This document shows, one piece after another, positions 1 through 7,727 of a stretch of 64,000 nt of DNA. This DNA is from Planctomycetes bacterium ADurb.Bin069 (GTDB lineage: Bacteria > Planctomycetota > UBA8108 > UBA8890 > UBA8898). A program made the position numbers and the translations under genes. The notes under the pieces are model-generated. The model did no database searches and was not told the origin of the DNA. It saw nothing but the letters and a program-made list of their open reading frames with translations. How positions within the stretch are numbered: the first letter of the stretch is position 1; each line of letters starts with the position of its first letter. The stretch spans positions 1 through 64,000 of the forward strand of contig MWEK01000017.1 in assembly GCA_002070955.1 (NCBI GenBank), in the 5' to 3' direction.

Positions 1-6
1 TTCCCC

Positions 7-37
7 GAACGCCATACGGCTCTCCCGTACGGCGTTC
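7..37. repeat. Imperfect inverted repeat (hairpin) at window edge
   Basis: Positions 7-19 and 25-37 are complementary over 13 bases with one mismatch and a 5-base loop. It lies just left of two copies of a 14-base direct repeat. It could be a terminator of a gene outside the window or part of a mobile-element end; there is no clear T-tract. Confidence 0.5.
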
Positions 38-54
38 CCCTTACTGTCCCGTTC

Positions 55-92
55 CAAATAATCTGGGAATCCCCGTGTCAAATAATCCGGGA
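55..92. repeat. Two direct copies of a 14-mer, possible insertion-element end
   Basis: The sequences at 55-68 and 79-92 (CAAATAATCTGGGA and CAAATAATCCGGGA) differ at one base and are spaced 24 bases apart. They are A+T-richer than everything around them. Evenly spaced terminal repeats of this kind occur at the ends of some insertion sequences (IS21-like elements have multiple terminal repeats). Assignment is an inference because the rest of any element would lie outside the window. Confidence 0.45.
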
Positions 93-99
93 CTTAGCA

Positions 100-1236
100 T
101 CAACGCCCGCTCGGCAGGCGATGCGCCCGGGCGATGGCGGCCTTGATCGCCTCCAGGTCGATGGCGCCGGCGGAGATCGCGTGCGCTTCGCACCAGGCCT
201 CATTCTCCGCCGAGGGCGCGCGATCGGGCAGCGCCTCGAGGGTGTCCGACGCCTGGGCGGTTTCGCACGTGATCGCCGTGATGCGAGGCGTCTCGCCTCG
301 CCCCGGCTCGCGCGCGAGCCTGATCGTCTCGATCACCGCCGCCCGCGGCGCGACAACGAAGTAGTACTGGAAAGGATCGGCCGACGGCCGCAGGTACGCC
401 GCCCCGGAGGGGCTCGCAAGCTTGTATTCGCCGTCGAGCGTGAAGCCGTACAGAAGCGGTACCTTGTCCACCGCGCCGTCTCGATACGCGATCTCGATTC
501 GGCCGTAGGTCTCAAGCGGCGTGCCCCGCGCCACCGTGGCGCCGAGGAAGTAGAGCCGCCGGGCCGCGGCGCCCACTTGGATCTCGGCCGCGCCCGTCGG
601 CGGCACCATGGTGTAGGCCCGCGTCGCCAGGAACGGCACGTCGCCCGCGACGAGCGCGACATCGCGCTCCGAGCGCTTCTCCTCCCGCGCCGCGACAGCC
701 CTCCATCCTTCGGGAAGTCCCTGGCTGAAATCGACCTTCATGTCCGGTCCGGCATCGATCATCCCCACGCCGAGCCACGCGTACACCGGAGCGGCGACCC
801 CATCGCGCGCCTCGATTCGCACGTTGCGCCCCCTGAGCGCTCCGACGTCCCATGAGCCGGGCTGCATGGCGTCGCTCCCGGGCGCGAAGGTCTGCCGCAG
901 GGTCGCGCCGGTCTCGGCATCGACCAGGGCAATGCAGTTTTTCCCTTGGCCCCCGCCCTGGCCGTCGTGCCCGCAGATGGTGAAGGCGATGACGCTCGCC
1001 GCGACCTTGAAGGGCGGCGAGGCGATCCCCCCCGTCGCCTGCTCCCCCGCGGCGAGCGACGAGAGATAAGGGGTCACGGCGCGATTCGCGCCGTCGCGGT
1101 CCATGATGGCCCAGGCCGCGACGGCCGGCGGCGAGGGCCTGAGGGCCTTATAGATCTTCGCCGCAGCCGCATCGGCGGCCATGAGGCCGCCGGACAAACT
1201 CGCCGCCGCGAAGAAGAGGCACGCGCGCTGAAGCAT
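100..1236 (-). CDS. Secreted protein of unknown function
   Basis: A 378-residue protein that I do not recognise. The start at 1236 is chosen because a GGAGGT ribosome-binding site sits just upstream and the first residues form a signal peptide (MLQRACLFFAAASLSGGLMA, then DAAAA), so the product is probably exported. The same frame stays open further upstream, but that stretch overlaps the cold-shock gene and its terminator and reads as Arg/Ser-rich shadow. The body looks beta-rich and repeatedly describes compact strands (for example a segment near residues 215-330 with R-L-Y-F-L-G-A and Y-G-R-I-E-I-A-Y), which would fit a carbohydrate-binding-like or beta-sandwich fold, but no catalytic motif is visible. 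It follows the cold-shock gene on the same strand with a terminator between them, so it is probably transcribed separately. Confidence 0.8.
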   Translation of the reverse strand: MLQRACLFFAAASLSGGLMAADAAAAKIYKALRPSPPAVAAWAIMDRDGANRAVTPYLSSLAAGEQATGGIASPPFKVAASVIAFTICGHDGQGGGQGKNCIALVDAETGATLRQTFAPGSDAMQPGSWDVGALRGRNVRIEARDGVAAPVYAWLGVGMIDAGPDMKVDFSQGLPEGWRAVAAREEKRSERDVALVAGDVPFLATRAYTMVPPTGAAEIQVGAAARRLYFLGATVARGTPLETYGRIEIAYRDGAVDKVPLLYGFTLDGEYKLASPSGAAYLRPSADPFQYYFVVAPRAAVIETIRLAREPGRGETPRITAITCETAQASDTLEALPDRAPSAENEAWCEAHAISAGAIDLEAIKAAIARAHRLPSGR

Positions 1237-1329
1237 GGCTACCTCCAGGTTCTCTCGCAGACCGCTCTCCCAGTGTAAGCGCGGCGCGCCCGCGGCGCAA
1301 TCGGCGGACGGGCGCCGGTTCCCCGCCCC

Positions 1330-1380
1330 AAAAAGCGGCCGGCCGCCGGCGGGAGCGTGCTGCTCGCGCCGGCGGCCGGC
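1330..1380 (-). terminator. Rho-independent terminator after the cold-shock gene
   Basis: On the minus strand a perfect 14-bp G+C stem (1367-1380 with 1338-1351) has a 15-base loop and is followed by GC then five T (1330-1334). It begins about 20 bases after the stop of the cold-shock gene. Confidence 0.85.
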
Positions 1381-1399
1381 TGTTTCGCGCTCAAAGGCG

Positions 1400-1597
1400 C
1401 TAGACGACTTTGATGTTGCTAGCGCGCGGGCCCCGTCCCGAGTCCTCGATCTCGAACGTGACGCTCTGCCCTTGGCGCAGCGTGTCGAAGTTGCCTTCCA
1501 CGATGGCGCTGCGGTGGAAGAACACGTCCTTCTGACCTTCGACCTCCAGGAACCCAAAACCGCGGTCCGCAACCAACTTCTTGACACGACCTTGCAT
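1400..1597 (-). CDS. csp: Cold-shock domain protein (CspA family)
   Basis: A 65-residue single-domain cold-shock protein, the usual length for CspA-type RNA chaperones that bind single-stranded RNA and DNA in the cytoplasm. Both RNA-binding motifs are intact: RNP1 as G13-F-G-F16 and RNP2 as V25-F-F-H28. The ATG at 1597 is preferred because the purine-rich GAGAGTGAGG upstream serves as ribosome-binding site; the in-frame GTG 15 bases earlier lies inside that site. The gene has its own promoter with a perfect TATAAT box about 140 bases upstream, a long structured leader and a strong terminator, so it is a single-gene unit. The long leader resembles the arrangement of enterobacterial cspA, whose leader refolds with temperature. 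Confidence 0.95.
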   Translation of the reverse strand: MQGRVKKLVADRGFGFLEVEGQKDVFFHRSAIVEGNFDTLRQGQSVTFEIEDSGRGPRASNIKVV

Positions 1598-1653
1598 ACG
1601 CGTAAACCTCACTCTCTACGCGATCGGGTAACGACTAAGCACAAAAAGAAAAC

Positions 1654-1704
1654 GAGACGAGAACTTCTCTCGCACCCGACGCAACGAAGCGAAACTCTCG
1701 TCCC
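1654..1704 (-). promoter_or_regulatory. Long-stem hairpin plus U-rich run in the csp 5' leader
   Basis: In the transcript, the segment at 1695-1704 can pair with 1654-1663 over 10 bp (two G-U pairs) around a 31-base loop, and GTTTTCTTTTTG (1642-1653) follows directly. This looks like an intrinsic terminator placed in the 5' leader, ahead of the ribosome-binding site. A competing inner hairpin (CGAGA...TCTCG) lies inside the same region. Attenuation or temperature-dependent refolding is inferred, not shown. Confidence 0.55.
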
Positions 1705-1737
1705 GTATCGTGACGGCGCCGCCAAAAACGAGTGTGT

Positions 1738-1766
1738 ATTATAGGTCACAGATCGACGGGATTCCA
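1738..1766 (-). promoter_or_regulatory. Promoter of the cold-shock gene
   Basis: On the minus strand: -35 TGGAAT (1761-1766), 17-base spacer, -10 TATAAT (1738-1743). It predicts a start near 1731 and a leader of about 130 bases. Confidence 0.75.
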
Positions 1767-2167
1767 GAGTTATTTCCTACATTCCGCACTTTCGGGGGAG
1801 GGCCCCAAGGCATTCGCGCCCTGCCTAACCTTTTTCGGTGCCGTATGTTATGCTGTTTACGGTGGACGGTCCTCCCCGCCGCCGGCGCCCATCGGATTCG
1901 CTTTTCCTCGCGATCCATGGCGCGCGGGCGCTTCGTGTCGGCCCGTGGAAACGAGCCCGGACCCGGGGCTGCCATCTGAACGTGGGGCGAAAAAAGGATG
2001 CGCTTATAGCCGCGGCCCGAAGCGACGGCGCCTTTCCCGCGGCGGACGCCCGCCGGCTTCCGCCCGAAGGGCCGCGCCGAGGAGGCGCCCCCCGCAGCCC
2101 GTCTCGAAAGCACGGTATGGGGCTCGTTGCCCCGGCGCCCCGAATTCAGCCCGCGCCCGCGGGCCCA
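1767..2167. other. Intergenic stretch without a recognised gene
   Basis: Between the divergent csp and URO-D promoters I see no reading frame with a ribosome-binding site and no RNA gene. The open frames crossing it are Arg/Pro/Ala-rich shadows typical of G+C-rich DNA. Confidence 0.5.
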
Positions 2168-2196
2168 TTGATGGAAGCTCGGGGCGCGGCCATAAT
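2168..2196 (+). promoter_or_regulatory. Promoter of the URO-D family gene
   Basis: -35 TTGATG (2168-2173), 17 bases, -10 CATAAT (2191-2196), giving a leader of about 100 bases before the ATG at 2301. Confidence 0.65.
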
Positions 2197-2300
2197 GGCG
2201 CCCCGCGGAAAACGCTTACGGAGCCCTTGCGCGGCCCGGAGGCGCCTTGCAATCCGGTCCGCGCCTCCGGCGCGCCCGCCCGGGAAAAACCGAGGACCGC

Positions 2301-3323
2301 ATGAACGGCCGCCAACGAATCGCGTGCGCCCTCCGCGGCGAGTGGCCCGACGCCAGGCCGGTGATGCTGCACAACTTCATGTCCGCCGCCGCCGAGGCCG
2401 GCCTGCGCATGGCCGAATACCGCCGGAGCGCCGCCGCTGTCGCCCGCGCGCATATCCGCGCCGCGGAAACCTACGACCTGGATGGCGTTCTGATCGACTT
2501 CGACACGTGCACTCTGGCGGGCGCCCTGGGCGCCGCCGTCGCTTTTCCCGAAGACGCCCCCGCCCGCGTCCGCGCCCCCGCGCTGGCTTCGCTGGAGGAA
2601 GTCCGAGACCTGGGCCCGCCCGCAATCGCGGGCGACGGCCGCGTGCAGCTCTGGCTGGAGGCCTGCCGCGAAGTCAAGGCCTATTTCGGCGACGAAAAGT
2701 TCGTGCGCGGCAACTGCGACCAGGCGCCCTTCGCGCTGGCCTCCATGCTGCGCGGACTGGCGCCCTGGCTCCTGGACCTCATGGATCCGGCACGCGAGCC
2801 CCTCGCGCGCAGGCTGCTTGAGTACTGCGCCGAAGCCGGCGAAGCCTTCGTGAGCCTCATGGCCGCGACGGGCGTCGACATGGTTTCCAACGGCGACAGC
2901 CCGGCCGGCCCGGAAGTCATCGCGCCCGAGATGTACCGCGCCTTCGCGTTGCCTTACGAGGCGCGCATCGCGGCGCGAGCCCATGCGCTCGGGCTGCCCC
3001 ACATGCTGCACATCTGCGGCGACACGACGCGCATCCTCCGGGACATGCGCTCTTCGGGAACGGATGCCCTGGAGCTGGACTTCAAGACCGATGTCCGCGC
3101 CATTCATGCGGAGTGCAGCCGCTCCGTCGTCCTCTCCGGCACCATCGATCCCGTCGGCGTGCTGGAGCGGGGAGCGCCGGACGCGGTCGCGGCGGCGGTG
3201 CGCGCGATCCTCGACGTCTACGAGGATTCTCCGCGGCTCATCGTCAACGCCGGCTGCGCGCTGCCGGCCGCCACGCCGGCCGAAAACATCCGCGCGCTGG
3301 TTCGCGCCGCGCGCGGCGCGTGA
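2301..3323 (+). CDS. Uroporphyrinogen decarboxylase (URO-D) family protein, methyltransferase-like branch
   Basis: A 340-residue cytoplasmic TIM-barrel protein of the URO-D superfamily. It looks closer to corrinoid/CoM-type methyltransferases (MtaA/MtbA-like) than to HemE. Near residue 210 is the G-D-S-x-A-G-P motif, followed by the segment P-E-M-Y-R-A-F-A-L-P-Y typical of this family. Candidate zinc ligands are H237-x-C239 in HICGDTT and C319 in NAGCALP, the H-x-C...C pattern of zinc-dependent methyl-transferring members; HemE lacks it. ATG at 2301 is the first start after the promoter. No heme-pathway or corrinoid-protein gene is adjacent, so the methyl donor is unknown. Many PVC-type genomes carry families of such stand-alone URO-D proteins beside sugar-isomerase genes. 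The family call is firm; the reaction is inferred. Confidence 0.85.
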   Translation: MNGRQRIACALRGEWPDARPVMLHNFMSAAAEAGLRMAEYRRSAAAVARAHIRAAETYDLDGVLIDFDTCTLAGALGAAVAFPEDAPARVRAPALASLEEVRDLGPPAIAGDGRVQLWLEACREVKAYFGDEKFVRGNCDQAPFALASMLRGLAPWLLDLMDPAREPLARRLLEYCAEAGEAFVSLMAATGVDMVSNGDSPAGPEVIAPEMYRAFALPYEARIAARAHALGLPHMLHICGDTTRILRDMRSSGTDALELDFKTDVRAIHAECSRSVVLSGTIDPVGVLERGAPDAVAAAVRAILDVYEDSPRLIVNAGCALPAATPAENIRALVRAARGA

Positions 3324-3394
3324 CGGGGCTCCGCGCGCCGCCGCGGGTAATGCCGGGGCGCACCGCCGCGGGGAAGCGCTCCGAGGCCGCCGCC

Positions 3395-4447
3395 TCACCC
3401 CGCGCCGCGAGCGCGGACGCCCGCCGCCAGCAGGCGCAGATACGCCGCCGTCTCCTCGCCCTTGCCCAGCGCGCGGCGCACGCGGTCCCGCCCCGCGGCG
3501 CCGAGCCGCGCCCGAAGCGCTGGATCGCCGACAAGCCGCCGCGCCTGCCGCGCGAAGGATTCCCCGTCATCGAAGAAGAGCGCCTCGCCCTCAGGCTCGG
3601 CCATGAGGAGATGGCCCTCCACCGCCGAGAGCAGCGCGGGCACGCCCAGGATCATCGCCTCCCTGACCGCGTGCGGCATGCCCTCCGACCGGCTGCCGGA
3701 GACGAAGATGTCGGAGGCGCGCAGGAACGCGGCCGTCTCCTCGTGCGGGATCGGACCCACGGCGCGCACCCGCGCGCCGGCCCGGACCAGCCGATCCAGC
3801 GCCTCCGCCTCCTCGGGCTCGACGACGGGGCCCGCGTGCAGGTAATGCACCGAGGGGAATTCGGCGCCAAGGTCCGCAACCCGCGCCGCGACCCACGCCG
3901 TCCGCTTGACCGCGCGGAGCCCCCCCAGGCCGGCGAACACCAACGCTCCGGCCGGGAGGCCGAGGCGCGCGCGGTAGTCCACAGCGCATTGGTGGATGAC
4001 GAGCCCGTTCGGGATCACGTGCAGCTTGTGCGCGCACGCCGGCACCGCCGCGGCCAACGCCGCGCGCATGGGTTCGGAGAACACGACCACGGCCGCGCAG
4101 GCATCCAGCAGCGCGCGGATCGCCGGGCCCAAGGCGGCGTCGTAAAGCATCTCGTTGGCATCGGTGCCGCGCATCGACACGACGATAGGCGCATCGCTCG
4201 CGGCGCGGATGCCCTCGCAAGCCGCCGCGCAACGCCAGGCGTGCATGACGAGCACGGCGTCGGGCGCGTTTTCCGCGGCGCGGGCCGCCGCCTCGGCCGC
4301 CGTCATCTCCTCGCACCGCGCCAGCGCCGCCACCGCGTGCCCCGCCGCCTCGAAACCGGCCTTGAGCCTCCGCGCGGCGACGCTGTTGCCCCGCGCCGCC
4401 GCCAGGTCGTTGGGCAGACAGATCAGGATCCGCACGAGCCCATCCAT
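3395..4447 (-). CDS. GT4-type glycosyltransferase
   Basis: A 350-residue glycosyltransferase with the GT-B fold. The N-terminal half starts with a Rossmann strand (VRILICLPND, then A-A-A-R-G-N-S). The C-terminal half has the GT4 nucleotide-sugar signature: F-A-G-L-G near residue 165, F-V-S-G-S-R-S-E-G-M-P-H-A-V-R-E-A-M near residue 250, and the paired acidic residues of the E-x7-E motif. It probably transfers a sugar from a nucleotide donor on the cytoplasmic side. The ATG at 4447 overlaps the end of the upstream ATP-grasp gene by 25 bases, so the two are translationally coupled. It is the last gene of a five-gene overlapping run. The acceptor is unknown; the neighbouring deacetylase and ligase suggest a modified glycan or glycoconjugate. 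Confidence 0.88.
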   Translation of the reverse strand: MDGLVRILICLPNDLAAARGNSVAARRLKAGFEAAGHAVAALARCEEMTAAEAAARAAENAPDAVLVMHAWRCAAACEGIRAASDAPIVVSMRGTDANEMLYDAALGPAIRALLDACAAVVVFSEPMRAALAAAVPACAHKLHVIPNGLVIHQCAVDYRARLGLPAGALVFAGLGGLRAVKRTAWVAARVADLGAEFPSVHYLHAGPVVEPEEAEALDRLVRAGARVRAVGPIPHEETAAFLRASDIFVSGSRSEGMPHAVREAMILGVPALLSAVEGHLLMAEPEGEALFFDDGESFARQARRLVGDPALRARLGAAGRDRVRRALGKGEETAAYLRLLAAGVRARGAG

Positions 4448-5250
4448 GCATACACGCGCCGCGCCATCGGAGCGGCTAGATCCGACCCGGCAATCCGGGG
4501 ATATACGAAACACGGGGACGAATTGACCTCGAGCACCGCGAGACCGCCCGCGACGGCGATGCAATCCACCGTGCCCGCCGCCAGGTCCACGGCGGCCAAG
4601 GCGGCGCGGGCGATCGCCGCCACATTGCCGAAGGGCGCCACGAGCCGCACTTCACGGTTGAATTCGCCGTCCGTCCTGAAGTCCTCCGCCCGCCGCCATT
4701 TCTCGAGCACGGCGATTGCGCCCTCGCTCGTCCCCGCCACCGTCCACGTGCGATCGTGCGGGATGAACGCTTGGCACACGTAGTCCTCGGGGATAAAGCC
4801 CTCGGGCGCCCGAAAGGCGCCCGTGTCGTCGACGCGCAGCATGCCCATGCCGCCCCACCCCACCCGGGGCTTCACCACCGCCCGCCGCCCGCATGCGGCA
4901 AGCTCCGCCACGGGGCGGCACTCCGGCGTGGGCACTCCCGCCGCGCGCAGCGCCGCGCAGGTTTCCCGCTTGTCCTCGGCGCGCAGAATCGCCGCGGCCG
5001 AGGGAAACACCGCGCGGCCGCTCCGGACAAGTTCGCCGGCCGCGGCGCAGATCCAGCGCAGATCCTCCCGCGAGCGCAGGTCGTATCTAAGCCACACCCA
5101 CGGCGCGCAGTCGGCAAAGGAAGCGCCCGGCGCGATGGGGCGAACGCGCGCCGCGACGCCCAGCGCCTCGACGGCCGCCGCGATGCACGCATCGCTCTCG
5201 GCATCGATAACGTTCCCGTACACGCTGTAGTCGAGAATGTCGAGCCTCAT
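4423..5250 (-). CDS. ATP-grasp ligase, RimK-like
   Basis: A 275-residue ATP-grasp protein. The N-terminal third has a Rossmann-like start (MRLDILDYSVYGNVIDAES). The ATP-grasp core follows: D-K-R-E-T near residue 110, V-V-K-P-R-V-G-W-G-G-M-G glycine loop near 145, Q-A-F-I-P near 180, and the metal-binding end L-E-V-N-S-S-P with a trailing segment like that of RimK-type ligases. Such enzymes form an amide or peptide bond through an acyl-phosphate using ATP and Mg. The gene starts in an ATGA overlap with the ChbG-like gene and ends 25 bases inside the glycosyltransferase gene. Substrates cannot be read from the sequence; a role in decorating a sugar with an amino acid is a guess from the neighbours. 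Confidence 0.85.
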   Translation of the reverse strand: MRLDILDYSVYGNVIDAESDACIAAAVEALGVAARVRPIAPGASFADCAPWVWLRYDLRSREDLRWICAAAGELVRSGRAVFPSAAAILRAEDKRETCAALRAAGVPTPECRPVAELAACGRRAVVKPRVGWGGMGMLRVDDTGAFRAPEGFIPEDYVCQAFIPHDRTWTVAGTSEGAIAVLEKWRRAEDFRTDGEFNREVRLVAPFGNVAAIARAALAAVDLAAGTVDCIAVAGGLAVLEVNSSPCFVYPRIAGSDLAAPMARRVYAWMGSCGS

Positions 5251-6020
5251 CTTCCCGCCGCGCTCGCAAAGGGAACCGTGGCGAAGTTGGCCAGCGCCGC
5301 CGCCGCGCAACACCGCCGCACCTCCGCGGACAAGAGCGCCTCCCGTTCGACATCGCGTTCGGCGCAGTACCGGATCCCCGGCGCGGGCCGCATGCCCTTG
5401 GCGGGGTGGCACATGAGCTCGGTGATCCCCTCGGGAAGGTCGGCGATGGCGGCGCGCAACCGCTCCCGGGTCCAGTAAGGCGCCGGAGCGACGCCGCCCA
5501 GGAAGTGATCCGCCGCCGCGACTCCGGCGGCGCGGCACGCGGCACGCATGCCGGCACTTACCGCTCTGAGCGGGATGCGCAGCGCCGCGGCCAGCGCCTC
5601 GGCCGCCGCCAGCACGCGCGCATCGCGGGCGTGGAGATGCCGGTGGAAATCGAGGTGCGTGGGCGGCGCGCCCACGAGCGCCTCGAAGCGCGCCGCCTGC
5701 GCCGCCAGCTCGGTTTCGATGTCCGCGGCGCTGAACGCCGCCAGGCGCTCGCGGCCATCGAGGAAGAACCGACCCTCCGCATCCACCAGCGTCGGAACCC
5801 GGGCGGCGGGCGCGCACGGCATCCCTTGGGTGAAGGTCGCGTGGAGTCCGAGCGAAACGCCGGCGGCGCGGAGCGCCGCCACGGCGGGGGCGTGCGGCGG
5901 ATTGACGCACAAGCTCGCCGACGTCACCGTGCCCGCGCGCGCCGCCTCCAGGATGCCGGCATCGACCTCGGGCGCCAGCCCCGCGTCATCGGCGTTGATG
6001 ATAAGCCACCGGCCGGTCAC
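5247..6020 (-). CDS. ChbG/YdjC family carbohydrate deacetylase
   Basis: A 257-residue protein of the ChbG/HpnK (YdjC) family of metal-dependent carbohydrate deacetylases. The N-terminal IINADDAGL motif carries the catalytic Asp pair. Metal-ligand histidines are seen in L-G-L-H-A-T-F-T near residue 80 and T-H-L-D-F-H-R-H-L-H near residue 137; E-L-M-C-H-P sits in the C-terminal part. The GTG start at 6020 (V-T-G-R-W-L-I-I-N-A-D-D) lies in a GTGA overlap with the stop of the upstream methyltransferase, and the family normally begins a few residues before this motif. The longer open frame upstream is a shadow of the methyltransferase. Expected reaction: removal of an N-acetyl group from an amino sugar, in the same transcript as a glycosyltransferase and an ATP-grasp ligase. 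Confidence 0.9.
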   Translation of the reverse strand: MTGRWLIINADDAGLAPEVDAGILEAARAGTVTSASLCVNPPHAPAVAALRAAGVSLGLHATFTQGMPCAPAARVPTLVDAEGRFFLDGRERLAAFSAADIETELAAQAARFEALVGAPPTHLDFHRHLHARDARVLAAAEALAAALRIPLRAVSAGMRAACRAAGVAAADHFLGGVAPAPYWTRERLRAAIADLPEGITELMCHPAKGMRPAPGIRYCAERDVEREALLSAEVRRCCAAAALANFATVPFASAAGR

Positions 6021-6712
6021 CTTCTGATCCCTTCGTACACCCGCCCCGTGAAGTACGCCCCGCCCGCATCGGCGCCCAGCTCGGCGGCCCCCCGGGCGCC
6101 CAGGGCGAGGATGTGCGCATGGAGCCCCGGCGTCAAGGCGTCGAACTCCTCCTGGGAGAAATATCTCTTCCTCTCGGCGCAGACGGTGGTCTCGAAGCCC
6201 GCGTCGAGGGCCGCTCGCACCCGCCGCGGGTTCGCGATGCTGTTGACGTACAGATACAGCCGCCCGCCGGGCACGAGCCGGGCGCGCGCCTGGGCGATCA
6301 ACGCGAGCAGAAGATCGCTCCCGTCCGGCCCGCCGTAGAAGCGCCGGTCCCACGGCCGCGGCGCCGGCCGGTGCGGAAGATTCGCCGCCACGACATCAAG
6401 GGGGCCGGCAACCGGCTCCAGGAGATCGCCCTCGAGAAACACGACGTTCGCGACGCCGTTGCGCACCGCGTTGGCGCGCGCCGCCGCGATCGCCCCCGGG
6501 TCGACATCCGTGCCGAAGACCTCCCGCGCCCCCGCCTTCGCCATGAACAAGCTTAGCATCCCGCTTCCGCAACCGGGCTCGGCGGCGCGGGCGCCGGGAG
6601 GCGTGCGGATGAAGCGCGCCGTGAATTCCGTGCCCGCATCGAAGCGCAAGCGCGGCGGGGCGCCGTCAAGGAGCGCCCCCGCGGGACTCTCGAAGCGGGA
6701 CGGCGCATTCAT
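6017..6712 (-). CDS. Class I SAM-dependent methyltransferase (PrmC/RlmG-like)
   Basis: A 231-residue Rossmann-fold methyltransferase. Motif I is E-P-G-C-G-S-G-M-L near residue 47, an acidic loop F-G-T-D-V-D-P follows, and the post-motif V-V-A-A-N-L-P-H replaces the N-P-P-Y of N-methyltransferases such as PrmC and RlmG. The Asn-Leu-Pro-His variant leaves the target (protein Gln, rRNA base or small molecule) open. ATG at 6712 overlaps the stop of the metallophosphoesterase gene as ATGA, and its own stop overlaps the start of the deacetylase gene, so all three are probably co-translated. Confidence 0.82.
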   Translation of the reverse strand: MNAPSRFESPAGALLDGAPPRLRFDAGTEFTARFIRTPPGARAAEPGCGSGMLSLFMAKAGAREVFGTDVDPGAIAAARANAVRNGVANVVFLEGDLLEPVAGPLDVVAANLPHRPAPRPWDRRFYGGPDGSDLLLALIAQARARLVPGGRLYLYVNSIANPRRVRAALDAGFETTVCAERKRYFSQEEFDALTPGLHAHILALGARGAAELGADAGGAYFTGRVYEGIRR

Positions 6713-7659
6713 TGCTCGAACGCGGCGCACGGCTCGGGCGCCTGGGAGCCCGCGCCCGCGACGAAATCCGCGCCCTCGCGGTTCTCCCGCCCGCGGACGA
6801 GCTCCAGGACGCTCACCTCGGGAGGGCATCCGATCCGCACGGGCAGGACCGAGGTGCCCACGCCGCGCGTAACATAGACGCGGCATCGCGGCCCGCGGAC
6901 AAGCCCCGCGCGGTATTTCTCGCCGTAGCCCGAGGGGGTGAAAGGCGCGCCGACGAGGGGCAGCACCGCCTGGCCGCCGTGCGTGTGCCCGGCGAGAAGC
7001 AAATCAACCCCGTCCGATTCCATCAGCTCCGCGAAATCGGGGTTGTGCGTCAGAACGAGCGCGCCCTCCCCGGCGCGAAGGTCCCCGAGCGCGGCCGGGA
7101 GGTCCTGCGTCGCGCGCCACAAATCGCCGACGCCGCCGAGCCGCAGGCGCGCCCCGCCGCGCGCGAGCCACACGCCGGCGTTGAAAAGCTCCCGGAAGCC
7201 GCGCCGCGCCAGCGCGCTCCGCACGGCGCGCTCCTTGCCGCCGTGATCGTGGTTGCCCAGCACGGCAAACACCCCGTGCGGCGCGGCCAAACCCTCCAGC
7301 GCCCTCAGGCACGGATCGGCATAGCGCGCGCTCCCCGTGATGAAGTCGCCGCCCAAGAGCACGAGATCCGGACGGGCGCTCAGGGCAAGCGTGGCCGCTT
7401 CGCGAATCAAGGCGAGCGGCACGCACCGGCTATGGTGGAGATCGGCAAGCAGCGCGATCGTGAAGCCCTCGAAGGGCGCCGGAAGCCGCGGCAACGCGAT
7501 GCGCCGGCGCTCCAGGCGCAGGCGCAGCGTGTTCCGGCAGACATAGGTCGCGGCGCCGATCGCGGCGCAGCCGCCGGCGGCGAGCGCCGCGCGGCGCGTA
7601 ATGCGGCGGCGTCCGCGCACGGCTTTCGCGGGCGCCGCCGGAGCCAGTGTGTCCGCCAT
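6709..7659 (-). CDS. Exported metallophosphoesterase (YaeI/YkoE-like)
   Basis: A 316-residue calcineurin-type phosphoesterase. All five metal-site motifs are present: D73-x-H75, G104-D105, G135-N-H-D138, H205 in THNPDF, and G-H225-T-H227-G. The N-terminus has a twin-arginine-like segment (R22-R23-A-A-L-A-A-G) followed by a hydrophobic stretch, so it is either Tat-exported or anchored by one helix. This layout matches the YaeI-type enzymes that act on phospholipid-like or lipid A precursor substrates at the membrane. The start at 7659 has GAGGGAG just upstream; the long open frame beyond it is a shadow of the RlmI-like gene. It lies 68 bases after that gene and overlaps the methyltransferase by ATGA. 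Substrate unknown. Confidence 0.88.
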   Translation of the reverse strand: MADTLAPAAPAKAVRGRRRITRRAALAAGGCAAIGAATYVCRNTLRLRLERRRIALPRLPAPFEGFTIALLADLHHSRCVPLALIREAATLALSARPDLVLLGGDFITGSARYADPCLRALEGLAAPHGVFAVLGNHDHGGKERAVRSALARRGFRELFNAGVWLARGGARLRLGGVGDLWRATQDLPAALGDLRAGEGALVLTHNPDFAELMESDGVDLLLAGHTHGGQAVLPLVGAPFTPSGYGEKYRAGLVRGPRCRVYVTRGVGTSVLPVRIGCPPEVSVLELVRGRENREGADFVAGAGSQAPEPCAAFEQ

Positions 7660-7727
7660 CTCCCTCGGGTTCTCCGGACGCGGCGGTCGCGGCGGCCGGC
7701 GCAGGCGAATCCGCCGGCAGCGTCTTC

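Noticed and set aside
2004..3398. Open frame of 464 codons opposite the URO-D gene
   Set aside because: Shadow; the plus strand carries URO-D metal-ligand motifs and a promoter.
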